Shown: positions 1 through 7,027 of the stretch, piece by piece
Numbering within the stretch: position 1 is the stretch's first letter
Layout: the number at the start of each line of letters is the position of its first letter
Program-made: the position numbers and the translations under genes
Source of the DNA: Mariprofundaceae bacterium
GTDB lineage: Bacteria; Pseudomonadota; Zetaproteobacteria; Mariprofundales; Mariprofundaceae
DNA: 9,515 nt
Assembly: GCA_030950875.1 (NCBI GenBank)
Contig: JAUZQS010000229.1
Coordinates: 1-9,515, forward strand
Reading direction: 5' to 3'
The notes under the pieces: model-generated
The model's database searches: none
The model's input: the letters and a program-made list of their open reading frames with translations, nothing else
What the model was told of the DNA's origin: nothing

Positions 1-159
1 CTGTTGCTCAATTGCTTTAAGTTGGCTTTTCATTTGTTGCCCTTGCTCAATCATATTAGCGCCCGTTATTTCACGGGCAGTTTCATCACCCGCTTTTTTG
101 GCATCATCACATGCGGCCAACAGCAATGGTATAAATAGAATTAACAGCAATTTGTTCAT
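1..159 (-). CDS. Small lipoprotein, 5' part only (runs off the window)
   Basis: This reading frame begins with ATG at 159-157 and stays open for 53 codons to the window edge, so its 3' end is not seen. The first 17 residues form a lipoprotein signal: MNK, a leucine-rich hydrophobic stretch, then the lipobox LLLAAC with Cys17 as the expected lipidation site. Asp18 and Asp19 follow the cysteine; in Enterobacteria Asp at +2 favours retention in the inner membrane, and whether that rule holds here is unknown. The rest is polar, with Lys, Glu and Gln, and looks helical (residues about 20-53). Upstream, GAGG with 6 bases to the ATG is a good ribosome binding site. The gene starts 21 bases after the stop of the dioxygenase-like gene, so it probably belongs to the same unit. 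I do not recognise the family; function unknown. Confidence 0.72.
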   Translation of the reverse strand, partial: MNKLLLILFIPLLLAACDDAKKAGDETAREITGANMIEQGQQMKSQLKAIEQQ

Positions 160-180
160 AACGCACCTCTTCATCGCTTC

Positions 181-534
181 TTACACTTTTGACTTAAACA
201 TATCCAGATTAAGCCGTTCCATTTTTCCCATCCAGATGGTGTGTTCAGTATGGTCTTTCAAGTCATCACCCGTATTGGCATGAATGAAAATAGTCAGCCC
301 ATTCCGATTTAGAGCCAACCACGGCACAACACTGCCAAAGAGCTCTGTTTGAAAGGCAAGCTGGCAGCTCCACTTAGGGTGCGGTCCAACTGGTTTTTTA
401 TGTTTGCGGCCTACGGATAGTTGAAATTTATCTCCTGCCTCATCGCAGAGTTTATCGGCCTGGTCAAAGCTTGTTTCATCATAATAAATATGTGCATGAA
501 AAGATCTAATAACATGCATTTCAGGCGCTTGCAT
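181..534 (-). CDS. DOPA 4,5-dioxygenase family protein
   Basis: A small protein (117 aa) of the DOPA 4,5-dioxygenase family, cupin-like proteins related to fungal extradiol ring-cleaving enzymes; most bacterial members have no proven substrate. Visible family marks are FHAHIYY near the start (His13, His15), the segment around VGPHPKW (residues 49-55, His52), and the C-terminal block FIHANTGDDLKDHTEH (about 83-98), which resembles the family's H-H-P-N-T-G-D-D-x-x-D-H signature. Several of these His residues are candidate metal ligands. There is no signal peptide, so it is probably cytoplasmic. The start used overlaps the 3' end of the flavin-protein gene by 14 bases. Met6 (ATG at 519-517) is an alternative that starts just after that stop codon; neither has a strong Shine-Dalgarno, so the exact start is uncertain. 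The family call is fairly firm, the enzymatic activity is not. Confidence 0.82.
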   Translation of the reverse strand: MQAPEMHVIRSFHAHIYYDETSFDQADKLCDEAGDKFQLSVGRKHKKPVGPHPKWSCQLAFQTELFGSVVPWLALNRNGLTIFIHANTGDDLKDHTEHTIWMGKMERLNLDMFKSKV

Positions 535-991
535 ATGTTGAAATATTATTCCAACTGCTTACCGTAATTTTTCTCGCCGCTCCAAAGCCACCAATCCATT
601 GAACATGTGAGGGAACAATGCAAAAAATTCTAAAATCATCAAAAGAGAAAAGCTGCTCGGCATCTGGACTATGTTTTAAGTAGGCCTGTTTCACAATCTC
701 AGACTCTGTATCTGATATAGCTATGATGTTTCCCTGAATACTTAGACGCGGCAAACTTAATGGCGAACTGTCCAGATTTTCAGGCGTGCAAACCATAAAT
801 CCAACGGCACTATTGCCAGTAATATTTTTTGTATGCCGCGCAAGTGTCGATAAGTGCAAAACAATATTGCCTTGATAAACTACAAAAGGTGCCATCGACA
901 CCTCAGGGCCATGCTCGCCCATTGAGGCAAGGAATCCACTATGGCATTGGTGCAGTAGTAATGGAACGCCCTTTTGCCAGTCATCCGTCAT
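521..991 (-). CDS. Pyridoxamine 5'-phosphate oxidase-like (HugZ-type) FMN-binding protein
   Basis: A 156-residue split-beta-barrel flavin protein of the pyridoxamine 5'-phosphate oxidase superfamily, closest in style to HugZ/heme-utilisation proteins. The family's first half is clear: HSGFLASMGEHGPEVSM (about 17-33), then LHLSTLARHTKNI (about 45-57), which is the phosphate/FMN-contacting region in this superfamily. The closing motif WIGGFGAARKI (about 132-142) is typical of HugZ-like members. Only the flavin barrel is present; longer HugZ relatives carry a C-terminal DUF2470-type domain involved in heme binding, which is absent here, so heme degradation should not be assumed. No signal peptide is seen. 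The ATG shares one base with the smpB stop (TAATG), suggesting coupled translation. The 3' end overlaps the next gene by 14 bases. Substrate unknown. Confidence 0.83.
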   Translation of the reverse strand: MTDDWQKGVPLLLHQCHSGFLASMGEHGPEVSMAPFVVYQGNIVLHLSTLARHTKNITGNSAVGFMVCTPENLDSSPLSLPRLSIQGNIIAISDTESEIVKQAYLKHSPDAEQLFSFDDFRIFCIVPSHVQWIGGFGAARKITVSSWNNISTYASA

Positions 992-1431
992 TACATTTTA
1001 TACTGGCGCTGTAAATCACGTTTGATATCCTTTTCTTTTTTATCCCGTCGTTTATCGTGATCTTTTTTACCACGTGCCAAGCCTACTAGAAGCTTGGCAT
1101 AGCCACGCTCATTAAAATACATTTTTAAGGGCACCAGCGTTAGACCTTTTTCTTTCAATTTCCCCACCAGTTTCATTTGTTCTTTTTTATGCATCAATAA
1201 TTGACGCGAACGCGCTGGATCCGAGGGGTTATTCATATATGCAGGTTTATATGGACTGATATGACAGCCAATCAAAAGTAATTTATCGGTTCGAATCAAG
1301 CAGTGAGCCTCAGCAAGGTTCGCCAAGCCGGAGCGAATTGATTTCACCTCCGGACCAGACAACACCATGCCAACCTCATAAGTATCCAGAATATGATATT
1401 CATGCCGCGCTCGACGATTCAAAATAGCCAT
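991..1431 (-). CDS. smpB: SsrA-binding protein SmpB (trans-translation)
   Basis: SmpB binds tmRNA and delivers it to stalled ribosomes, so that incomplete proteins are tagged for degradation and ribosomes are released. The 146-residue length is typical of the family. Recognisable family blocks are NRRARHEYHI at the N-terminus (5-14), GPEVKSIRSGLANL (about 26-39), the HISPY region (about 57-61), the ARSRQLLMHKKE stretch, LVPLKMYFNERGYAKLLVGLARGKK as a core segment (about 100-122), and a basic C-terminal tail (KKDHDKRRDKKEKDIKRD) that enters the ribosome decoding centre in known SmpB proteins. A strong terminator lies just upstream, so the gene needs its own promoter in the roughly 55-base gap. 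No Shine-Dalgarno is visible before the ATG (CATCGCGGC). The ssrA gene itself is not in this window. It is the first gene of a tight unit. Confidence 0.97.
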   Translation of the reverse strand: MAILNRRARHEYHILDTYEVGMVLSGPEVKSIRSGLANLAEAHCLIRTDKLLLIGCHISPYKPAYMNNPSDPARSRQLLMHKKEQMKLVGKLKEKGLTLVPLKMYFNERGYAKLLVGLARGKKDHDKRRDKKEKDIKRDLQRQYKM

Positions 1432-1484
1432 GCCGCGATGCTATATTTTGCATATCGTCTCGTCAGTTAAAATCATTGCGACAA

Positions 1485-1513
1485 TAAAAAAGGCGGCCCA
1501 AGGGCCGCCTTTT
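1485..1513 (-). terminator. Rho-independent terminator after the c2-like cytochrome gene
   Basis: A perfect GC-rich inverted repeat, AAAGGCGGCCC on one arm and GGGCCGCCTTT on the other, with only about 2 unpaired bases at the tip (in practice a 4-base loop). On the minus strand it is followed by a run of six T and then ATTGT. It begins 26 bases after the cytochrome stop codon. It should separate the cytochrome from smpB. On the plus strand the hairpin is followed by only four T, so it is less likely to work in that direction. Confidence 0.93.
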
Positions 1514-1539
1514 ACAAGTCAATTAAACGAGCGGTTAAA

Positions 1540-1914
1540 TTAAGATATCGACTTCAAAAAAGCGATAATTGCATCGCCTTTTTTACCACACATTTTTTGT
1601 GGTGGCATTTTAGTTTTCGCTTTAGGATTGCCCGTGAACTCTTTAATTGCAACCTTAGAATTACAAATCCACTTCCGAAGATGAGCTTCATCCCAGATCC
1701 AGTTAGCATTTTTCAATGCTTTAGAATGCCTTTTAAAACCAGATTTCCCTGCTTCCCTGCCAAAAACACCTTTAAGGTGAGGTCCAACTTTGTCTTTCAT
1801 CGTAAAGTTATGACAAGTTTTACACTTACTTTCTGGGCCAGCAACAGCTTCCGTCGCAATAAAACCAGCCATCATAAACGTCGTTGCAGCTACAATCATT
1901 AATGCCTTTTTCAT
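1540..1914 (-). CDS. Periplasmic class I c-type cytochrome (c2/c550-like)
   Basis: A small exported electron carrier with one covalently bound heme. The 124-residue precursor has a signal peptide, MKKALMIVAATTFM then a hydrophobic run ending at ATEAVA (cleavage expected near residue 25). The heme site CKTCH is at 31-35. VGPHLKGVFGREAG (about 43-56) and the W-x-W-D-E-x-x-L-x-x-W region (72-82) match the class I c2/mitochondrial-like fold. TKMPP (101-105) supplies the probable distal heme ligand Met103. Cys84 and Cys109 lie outside the heme motif and could form a disulfide. The mature protein is strongly lysine-rich. The start at 1914 was preferred to an upstream in-frame ATG at 1932, because that longer frame adds MIEGKG ahead of the signal peptide and its codons form the GAGGGG ribosome binding site. 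The redox partners cannot be told from the window. Confidence 0.93.
   Translation of the reverse strand: MKKALMIVAATTFMMAGFIATEAVAGPESKCKTCHNFTMKDKVGPHLKGVFGREAGKSGFKRHSKALKNANWIWDEAHLRKWICNSKVAIKEFTGNPKAKTKMPPQKMCGKKGDAIIAFLKSIS
1838..1914 (-). repeat. Leader-coding repeat, copy 1 (signal peptide of c2-like cytochrome)
   Basis: These 77 bases, from the start codon through the signal-peptide cleavage region, align without gaps to 2332-2408. I count by eye about 14 differences. Both copies encode a signal peptide of the form MKKxLMIxAATxFM...ATEAVAG. Beyond the heme motif the two genes diverge strongly. Confidence 0.8.
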
Positions 1915-1999
1915 ACCCTTCCCCTCAATCATTCATAAATCAGCAATTCAGTCTTACTTCCCCATTCCAACAGCAACATGAAATGCATATTCCTTAAAC

Positions 2000-2028
2000 A
2001 AAAAAAAGGCACCCCTAAGGATGCCTTT
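2000..2028 (-). terminator. Rho-independent terminator after the c551-like cytochrome gene
   Basis: On the minus strand AAAGGCATCC pairs with GGGTGCCTTT (10 pairs, including one U-G) around a 4-base UUAG loop, and a run of eight T (shared with the stem end) follows. It lies 8 bases past the cytochrome stop at 2037. It should keep the two cytochrome genes as separate transcripts, so the downstream one needs its own promoter in the roughly 85-base gap. I could not identify a clear one there. Confidence 0.92.
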
Positions 2029-2036
2029 ACAATTAT

Positions 2037-2408
2037 TTACTTAGAAAAGACTTCGTCAGCCAATTCTTGGTAAGTAAACTTCCCAGCCTCGACTCTCTTC
2101 TTAATCAATCTTTTGTATTGTCCACTCATTATTTTAGCTTTTTTATGGTATTTCTTGTAATTCGGATTACATGGGTTACCTGCAATATGTCTATCAGCAG
2201 GTGCAAAACCACCAGCCCATACTTTTGCCAATGTCGCTGCATCGCCATAGGCTGCTTGAATATGTTTAAATGATGGGCCAACCGAATTTTTATTTACTTT
2301 GTGACAGGCTTTACATTTATTCGTCAAGCCGCCAGCAACAGCTTCTGTTGCAACAACACCAGTCACCATAAATGCAGTTGCTGCTGCAATCATTAATATT
2401 TTTTTCAT
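2037..2408 (-). CDS. Periplasmic monoheme c-type cytochrome (c551/c5-like, atypical)
   Basis: A 123-residue exported cytochrome. The signal peptide is MKKILMIAAATAFM followed by a hydrophobic run to ATEAVA, cleaved probably near residue 25. The single heme site CKACH is at 32-36, followed by NSVGPSFKHI (41-50), as in small class I cytochromes such as c551. The usual MPP distal-ligand motif is missing; Met94 in AKIMSGQ is the best candidate ligand, and His74 or His88 cannot be excluded. Cys80 is an extra cysteine. The C-terminus is helical and lysine-rich. The start at 2408 is favoured over an upstream in-frame ATG (2486), because a near-perfect GAGGAGGAG sits 6 bases before it and a proper signal peptide begins there. 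It stands 115 bases downstream of clpB with no good terminator between, so read-through from clpB is possible. Confidence 0.92.
   Translation of the reverse strand: MKKILMIAAATAFMVTGVVATEAVAGGLTNKCKACHKVNKNSVGPSFKHIQAAYGDAATLAKVWAGGFAPADRHIAGNPCNPNYKKYHKKAKIMSGQYKRLIKKRVEAGKFTYQELADEVFSK
2332..2408 (-). repeat. Leader-coding repeat, copy 2 (signal peptide of c551-like cytochrome)
   Basis: Partner of the repeat at 1838-1914, same orientation and reading frame, 77 bases aligned without gaps with about 14 differences by eye. It covers the start codon, the signal peptide and the cleavage region. Confidence 0.8.
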
Positions 2409-2414
2409 AAATAA

Positions 2415-2423
2415 CTCCTCCTC
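2415..2423 (-). promoter_or_regulatory. Strong ribosome binding site that sets the cytochrome start
   Basis: GAGGAGGAG on the minus strand, ending 6 bases before the ATG at 2408. It is close to the ideal anti-16S match at ideal spacing. It rules against the in-frame ATG at 2486, which would put extra non-signal residues in front of the signal peptide. Confidence 0.85.
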
Positions 2424-2523
2424 GAGAATTTGAAGCGTCTTGCTACCGCAATTCCGCCACTGGTGCAACTCTATCATGTCACACAATGACAGACAGACGA
2501 AGATTTTCCCCCTAGAGGTGGAA

Positions 2524-5136
2524 TCAATGCTCTTTCTGGCTTGAAACTATGAACTGCAATCCTTTCTCAGCACATTCAACCCGCACTTGTGAACCCATAC
2601 CAGCTTCTCCAGAAACTATCAGTCGAGCCAAAGGCGTTTCCATGGCTTGTTGAATAAAGCGTTTCATCGGCCTTGCACCATATACAGGATCATAGCCTTC
2701 TTCTGCCAAATATCGCATCGCATCATCACTCACAGACATCACCACTTGCTGACTTGCCAAACGCTGCTGCAATTGCAACACAAACAAAGACGCAATTTTT
2801 TCAACATCTTGCAAAGAAAGTGGCTTAAACAACACGATATCATCGACGCGATTTAAAAATTCTGGCCGGAAATTTGTACGCAAAAGAGCCATCACCTGTT
2901 CACGGCATTCCTCGGTAATCTTTCCTTGCTCAGAAACACTCGCCAACAACGCATCACTGCCCATATTACTGGTCATCATCACCACAGTTTCTTTAAAACT
3001 CACAGTACGACCTTGGCTATCGGTCAAGCGTCCATCATCGAGCAATTGCAATAAAATATTAAACACATCGGGGTGGGCTTTCTCAATTTCATCAAATAAC
3101 AATACGCAATAGGGCTTGCGGCGCACAGCCTCTGTTAACTGCCCCCCTTCTTCAAAACCAACATAGCCTGGAGGGGCTCCAATCAAGCGAGAAACCGAAT
3201 GTTTCTCCATATATTCAGACATATCAATCCGCACCATAGCATCTTCTGAATCAAATAATTGATTCGCCAAGGTTCGAGCTAGCTCTGTCTTACCAACCCC
3301 CGTTGGCCCTAAAAATATAAACGAGCCAATCGGACGATTCGGATCTTTAATCCCAGCCCTTGCCCGTAAAACGGCATCGGCAACTTTCTGCACTGCTTCA
3401 TCTTGTCCGATGACGCGATCATGCAAAGCATCACCCAAACGCAATAGTTTTTCGCGTTCCCCTTCCATCAAACGCGTTACAGGAATGCCAGTCCAACGCG
3501 CCACAACTTGAGCAATTTCTTCTTCAGTGACTTCTTCCTGCAACATTCCTGTCTCGGAATGCTCAATAGATTCAACTTCCGACAACTCTTTTTCCAATGC
3601 AGGCAATGTTCCATGCCTTAATTCGGCAACTTTATTCAAATCATACGCACGCTCTGCCGCTTCAATATCCAAACGAACCTGCTCAATAGACTCACGCAAA
3701 GATTGCACTTGTCCCAAGGCTTTCTTTTCAGCATCCCACTGAGCCTGCATGGTATCGCGCTGTTCTTTCAAATCGACGAGTTCCTGCTGCAATACTTTCA
3801 AACGCGCTTTACTGGCCTGATCTTTCTCTTTTCTCAATGCCGTTTCTTCAATTTCAAGGCGCATGGTTTTACGCGTCACCTCATCCAATTCGGCTGGCAC
3901 TGAATCAATTTCAGTGCGAATAGAAGCACAGGCCTCATCCAATAAGTCAATGGCTTTATCGGGCAGAAAACGGTCGGCGATATAACGATCTGACAGCGTT
4001 GCCGCAGCCACAATCGCAGCATCTTGAATCCGTACAGCATGATGTAATTCAAAGCGTTCTTTTAGTCCGCGCAAAATCGAAATACTATCTTCTACATTTG
4101 GCGCATCGACCACCACAGGCTGAAAACGACGTTCCAAAGCCGCATCTTTTTCAATATACCGACGGTATTCATTAAGCGTGGTTGCGCCAATACAATGCAA
4201 TTCGCCGCGTGCCAACATAGGCTTTAGCATATTACCCGCATCCGATGAACCTTCAGTCTTTCCCGCCCCAACAATGGTATGCAGTTCATCAATAAATAAA
4301 ATAATCCTACCTTCGGCATCTTTAATTTCTTTAAGCACCGCTTTTAGGCGTTCTTCAAATTCGCCTCGGTATTTCGCGCCAGCCATCAACGATGTCATAT
4401 CCAATGAAAAGATAGTGCGTTGTTTGAGGCCTTCAGGCACATCACCCGACAAAATCCGCTGCGCCAAACCTTCAGCAATGGCGGTTTTTCCCACTCCAGG
4501 CTCGCCAATCAATACAGGGTTATTTTTTGTTTTCCGCGATAAAATACGAATCACGCTGCGAATTTCCGCATCACGACCAATCACAGGATCAAGTTTTCCT
4601 GCCCGCGCCATATCGACTAAATCTGAGCCATACTTGGACAAAGCCTCATAACTGGCTTCTGGATCTTCCGTTGTTACCCTTTGCCTTCCACGCACTGCTT
4701 CGAGCGCTGTCATAAAACGTTCACGCGTCACTGCCAACTCTTTAAAAATTTTGCCCGCATCGGTTTTATCCACTTCCGATATCAAGACCAATAAAATATG
4801 TTCGACCGATATATACTCGTCGTTAAAGGCACGCATTTCGTCCTCAGCCTTGGCGAACAACTGTTGCAAACGCTGGGTTATGTATACTTTATTAGCTTCA
4901 GATGCGCCACCCGATACTTTAACGCGCTGGGCTAGAGCCTGTTGCACTTTGGCTTTTAATAGATCAGCCGAAACATCCAGCTTCTCCATTAAACGCGAAG
5001 CCAAACCATACTGCTGAGCAAGCAGCTCTAACAATAAATGCTCGCCATCAACTTCCTTATGCCCCAAACGCGCCGCTAATGTTTGTGCGGAGGCTAATGC
5101 TTCACGCACTTTTTGTGTCATCCGATTCATATCCAT
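2524..5136 (-). CDS. clpB: ATP-dependent disaggregase ClpB (Hsp100)
   Basis: ClpB is a cytoplasmic hexameric AAA+ chaperone that works with DnaK to pull proteins out of aggregates. The 870 residues fit the family's usual length of about 860. Visible in order: the N-terminal Clp repeat domain (1-150); AAA module 1 with Walker A GEPGVGKT (211-218), pore-loop KYRG (255-258) and Walker B ILFIDE (279-284); the long coiled-coil middle domain (about 410-530), which marks ClpB rather than ClpA; and AAA module 2 with Walker A GPTGVGKT (610-617), pore-loop GYVG (657-660), Walker B VLLFDE (678-683) and the C-terminal ClpB domain ending at 870. No ClpP-binding IGL/IGF loop stands out, as expected. The start is supported by GAGGT 9 bases upstream and the family-typical MDMNR N-terminus. 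All catalytic residues look intact. A candidate heat-shock promoter lies just upstream. Confidence 0.98.
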   Translation of the reverse strand: MDMNRMTQKVREALASAQTLAARLGHKEVDGEHLLLELLAQQYGLASRLMEKLDVSADLLKAKVQQALAQRVKVSGGASEANKVYITQRLQQLFAKAEDEMRAFNDEYISVEHILLVLISEVDKTDAGKIFKELAVTRERFMTALEAVRGRQRVTTEDPEASYEALSKYGSDLVDMARAGKLDPVIGRDAEIRSVIRILSRKTKNNPVLIGEPGVGKTAIAEGLAQRILSGDVPEGLKQRTIFSLDMTSLMAGAKYRGEFEERLKAVLKEIKDAEGRIILFIDELHTIVGAGKTEGSSDAGNMLKPMLARGELHCIGATTLNEYRRYIEKDAALERRFQPVVVDAPNVEDSISILRGLKERFELHHAVRIQDAAIVAAATLSDRYIADRFLPDKAIDLLDEACASIRTEIDSVPAELDEVTRKTMRLEIEETALRKEKDQASKARLKVLQQELVDLKEQRDTMQAQWDAEKKALGQVQSLRESIEQVRLDIEAAERAYDLNKVAELRHGTLPALEKELSEVESIEHSETGMLQEEVTEEEIAQVVARWTGIPVTRLMEGEREKLLRLGDALHDRVIGQDEAVQKVADAVLRARAGIKDPNRPIGSFIFLGPTGVGKTELARTLANQLFDSEDAMVRIDMSEYMEKHSVSRLIGAPPGYVGFEEGGQLTEAVRRKPYCVLLFDEIEKAHPDVFNILLQLLDDGRLTDSQGRTVSFKETVVMMTSNMGSDALLASVSEQGKITEECREQVMALLRTNFRPEFLNRVDDIVLFKPLSLQDVEKIASLFVLQLQQRLASQQVVMSVSDDAMRYLAEEGYDPVYGARPMKRFIQQAMETPLARLIVSGEAGMGSQVRVECAEKGLQFIVSSQKEH

Positions 5137-5161
5137 AGCATCTTTACCTCTCTGCCCTCTT

Positions 5162-5190
5162 TTATAGGGTCATGAGCCCTGCTTTTGCAA
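5162..5190 (-). promoter_or_regulatory. Putative clpB promoter, readable as heat-shock (sigma-32) or sigma-70
   Basis: On the minus strand TTGCAA (5190-5185) is followed after 15 bases by CCCTAT (5169-5164), which resembles the sigma-32 layout TTGAAA / CCCCAT. The same TTGCAA is 18 bases from TATAAA (5166-5161), a workable sigma-70 pair. The site lies 25 to 55 bases before the clpB ATG and just after the stop of the upstream gene. It fits clpB being heat-induced in many proteobacteria. Called by eye from consensus only. Confidence 0.45.
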
Positions 5191-5210
5191 GTAGCTCAAT
5201 GGTTATAGAT

Positions 5211-5615
5211 TTAAGGGTCTGTTACTTCCACGACAATGACCGAAACATCCGCAATCCAAAAAGGATTGGAATTCGTAATTCCAACAAGCAAATCATCTGT
5301 ATCTTGCAGGTTATTAAATGTGGCTTGAAACTCATGATTATTGATATTGTAACTTCTCTCCTGCCGCACCAAGGTTTCGACATCATCTTCTTTTGAGACG
5401 CGAAAGACAGCAAAGGTCAATGGCCCCAATGAATCAGAGAACAATGTAACCTTATAAATCCCCGCACGATTGGGTATATCAAAAAATTCGCGCAAATGCT
5501 GATAGGGTGCAAGGTGCACTTCACGGTAGTATAAATAATCTTCGTGCGGCTCAGTTCCTGCCATTGCGGGCATTGCCAGCAGGATAAATAGTGCGAAAAA
5601 ACACCCGCGCATCAT
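5211..5615 (-). CDS. Small secreted protein of unknown function, coupled to the response regulator
   Basis: The 134-residue product starts with a clear signal peptide: MMRGC, a hydrophobic stretch FFALFILLAMPAM, and probable cleavage after AMA near residue 19. This is not a lipobox, because the only cysteine (Cys5) lies before the hydrophobic core. The mature part is acidic and seems rich in beta strands, with FFDIPNRAGIYKVTLFS (about 44-60), LTFAVFRV, an Asp-rich DTDDLLVGITN region (about 105-115) and IADVSVIVVEVTDP at the end. It looks like a compact beta-sandwich domain; this is inference. The ATG overlaps the regulator stop (ATGA), with a second ATG immediately after, and only GAAGA as a weak ribosome site, which points to coupled translation. 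I recognise no family. Position suggests a periplasmic partner or output of the kinase-regulator pair. Confidence 0.85.
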   Translation of the reverse strand: MMRGCFFALFILLAMPAMAGTEPHEDYLYYREVHLAPYQHLREFFDIPNRAGIYKVTLFSDSLGPLTFAVFRVSKEDDVETLVRQERSYNINNHEFQATFNNLQDTDDLLVGITNSNPFWIADVSVIVVEVTDP

Positions 5616-7027
5616 TCTTCTTTAAACGCCACATCATATTTATCACACAAATAGCGCATTTTATCTTTGGCTCGATCGCCAAAACCTAACCAGCGTCCTG
5701 CGCGTGTTTTAATATAATCATGACGTTCCAAGGCGGTGGTTAATAACTTTTGTTCAAATAATGCCACCTCTTTCTCGCCCTTGATTCCACTATCTGGCAA
5801 TGCTTTCAACCATTGATCTAGCAAATCTCCAGAGCCACTTCCAATAGCCCCCGCAGACAACGAAGGCAAAGCTTCTATGCACGACTCATTGCATAACACC
5901 ACCGCGCGCTCAATGACATTTTCTAGTTCTCGGACATTACCAGGCCAGCAATAATGCTGCATTTGCGCCATCGCGACATCGCTAAAACATGCAATGTTTT
6001 TTCCACACAAGACCGACTTCTGCAATAAAATACGCTCTGATAATAAGGGTAAATCGTCTAAGCGATCTATCAAAGGCGGCACATTAATCTCCACGACATG
6101 AATACGATAATATAAATCATCTCTGAATTCACCTTGCTGAACCAAGGCTTCCAAATCCATTTTGCTGGAACATACCAAACGCACATCCGAATGAATCGTG
6201 GACTCACCACCCAAACGAGAAAACTCGCCATGTTCCAACACGCGCAATAGTTTTGCTTGTACAGATAACGCCATGCCTGTCACTTCATCAAGGAATAACG
6301 TGCCGCCATTGGCGCATTCAAACCAGCCAAGCTTACGCTTATTCGCACCTGTAAAAGCACCTTTTTCATGACCAAATAACTCGGACTCTAAATGTTCCAC
6401 ATTCATCGAAGCACAGTTAATAGCAATAAATGGTTTGTCGGCGCGTGAGCTTTGCGCATGCAGACAACGTGCTACAAGCTCTTTCCCCACACCTGTTTCA
6501 CCACGAATAAGCACCGTCGATGGCATAGGAGCCACCTGTTCAATCAACCTGTGCAAGTCTTGTATAACCTCAGAATCACCCAAAATATCTGAGCCCATGC
6601 GTGAATCCAAGGCTCGTTGCAATTCTTGCTCACGCAGAACCTGACTACGCACTTCCATGGCACGATCAATGCTATCTTTCACTTCATCTGGGTCAAAAGG
6701 CTTACCAAAAAAACCCAATGCACCATCTTGCTGGGCTCGCACTGCCAAATCATGTTGATCGTGACCTGTAATCACCACCACAGGTGTGTCTGGGCTTTCA
6801 ACGCTCAAATTCGCTAGATACGCCATGCCAATTTCAGGGTTATCAGGCTCTGGCGGCAGTGCTAAATCCAAAACCACCAAATCCACACGGTTTTCAATCA
6901 GCGTCCGTTCAGCCATCTCAATATCACCAGCTTCCAGCACAAGGTAGTCCGACTTGAGCAATAAACGCAGGTTTAATCGATTAATATCATTATCATCTAC
7001 AACTAGAATGGTACGTTGCGTTGCCAT
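5612..7027 (-). CDS. Sigma-54-dependent response regulator (NtrC family, PrsR-like)
   Basis: A cytoplasmic transcription activator. A receiver domain (about 5-125) has the acidic pair Asp11-Asp12, phosphoacceptor Asp54 (VVLDLALPP), Thr87 and Lys109 (GKP). The AAA+ sigma-54 interaction domain follows (about 148-380): Walker A GETGVGKE (176-183), the GAFTGA loop (223-228) that contacts sigma-54, Walker B GTLFLDE (242-248), FRDDLYYR (301-308) with candidate arginine fingers, and CWPGNVREL (360-368). The C-terminus (about 425-465) sits where a Fis-type helix-turn-helix belongs but is divergent. The receiver, with its [11 protein letters not shown] insertion after the phosphoacceptor strand, resembles PrsR of PEP-CTERM systems. 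Start: two ATGs lie in tandem; GGAGG is 6 bases from the second (7027) and only 3 from the first (7030), so 471 aa is preferred. It overlaps the kinase stop and is its likely partner. Confidence 0.93.
   Translation of the reverse strand: MATQRTILVVDDNDINRLNLRLLLKSDYLVLEAGDIEMAERTLIENRVDLVVLDLALPPEPDNPEIGMAYLANLSVESPDTPVVVITGHDQHDLAVRAQQDGALGFFGKPFDPDEVKDSIDRAMEVRSQVLREQELQRALDSRMGSDILGDSEVIQDLHRLIEQVAPMPSTVLIRGETGVGKELVARCLHAQSSRADKPFIAINCASMNVEHLESELFGHEKGAFTGANKRKLGWFECANGGTLFLDEVTGMALSVQAKLLRVLEHGEFSRLGGESTIHSDVRLVCSSKMDLEALVQQGEFRDDLYYRIHVVEINVPPLIDRLDDLPLLSERILLQKSVLCGKNIACFSDVAMAQMQHYCWPGNVRELENVIERAVVLCNESCIEALPSLSAGAIGSGSGDLLDQWLKALPDSGIKGEKEVALFEQKLLTTALERHDYIKTRAGRWLGFGDRAKDKMRYLCDKYDVAFKEE

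Noticed and set aside
2477..2491. Inverted repeat TGTCA-N5-TGACA between clpB and the first cytochrome gene
   Set aside because: The arms are only five bases and do not match the CRP or FNR consensus. It could be an operator, but chance is as likely, so it is not called.
2508..2521. Possible clpB terminator hairpin
   Set aside because: The stem is short and interrupted, the loop would be two bases, and no T run follows on the minus strand.
4178..4651. Long plus-strand reading frame opposite clpB (157 codons)
   Set aside because: It is fully antisense to conserved ClpB AAA sequence, has no recognisable domain, and is a by-product of clpB codon use. The same holds for the other plus-strand frames opposite genes.
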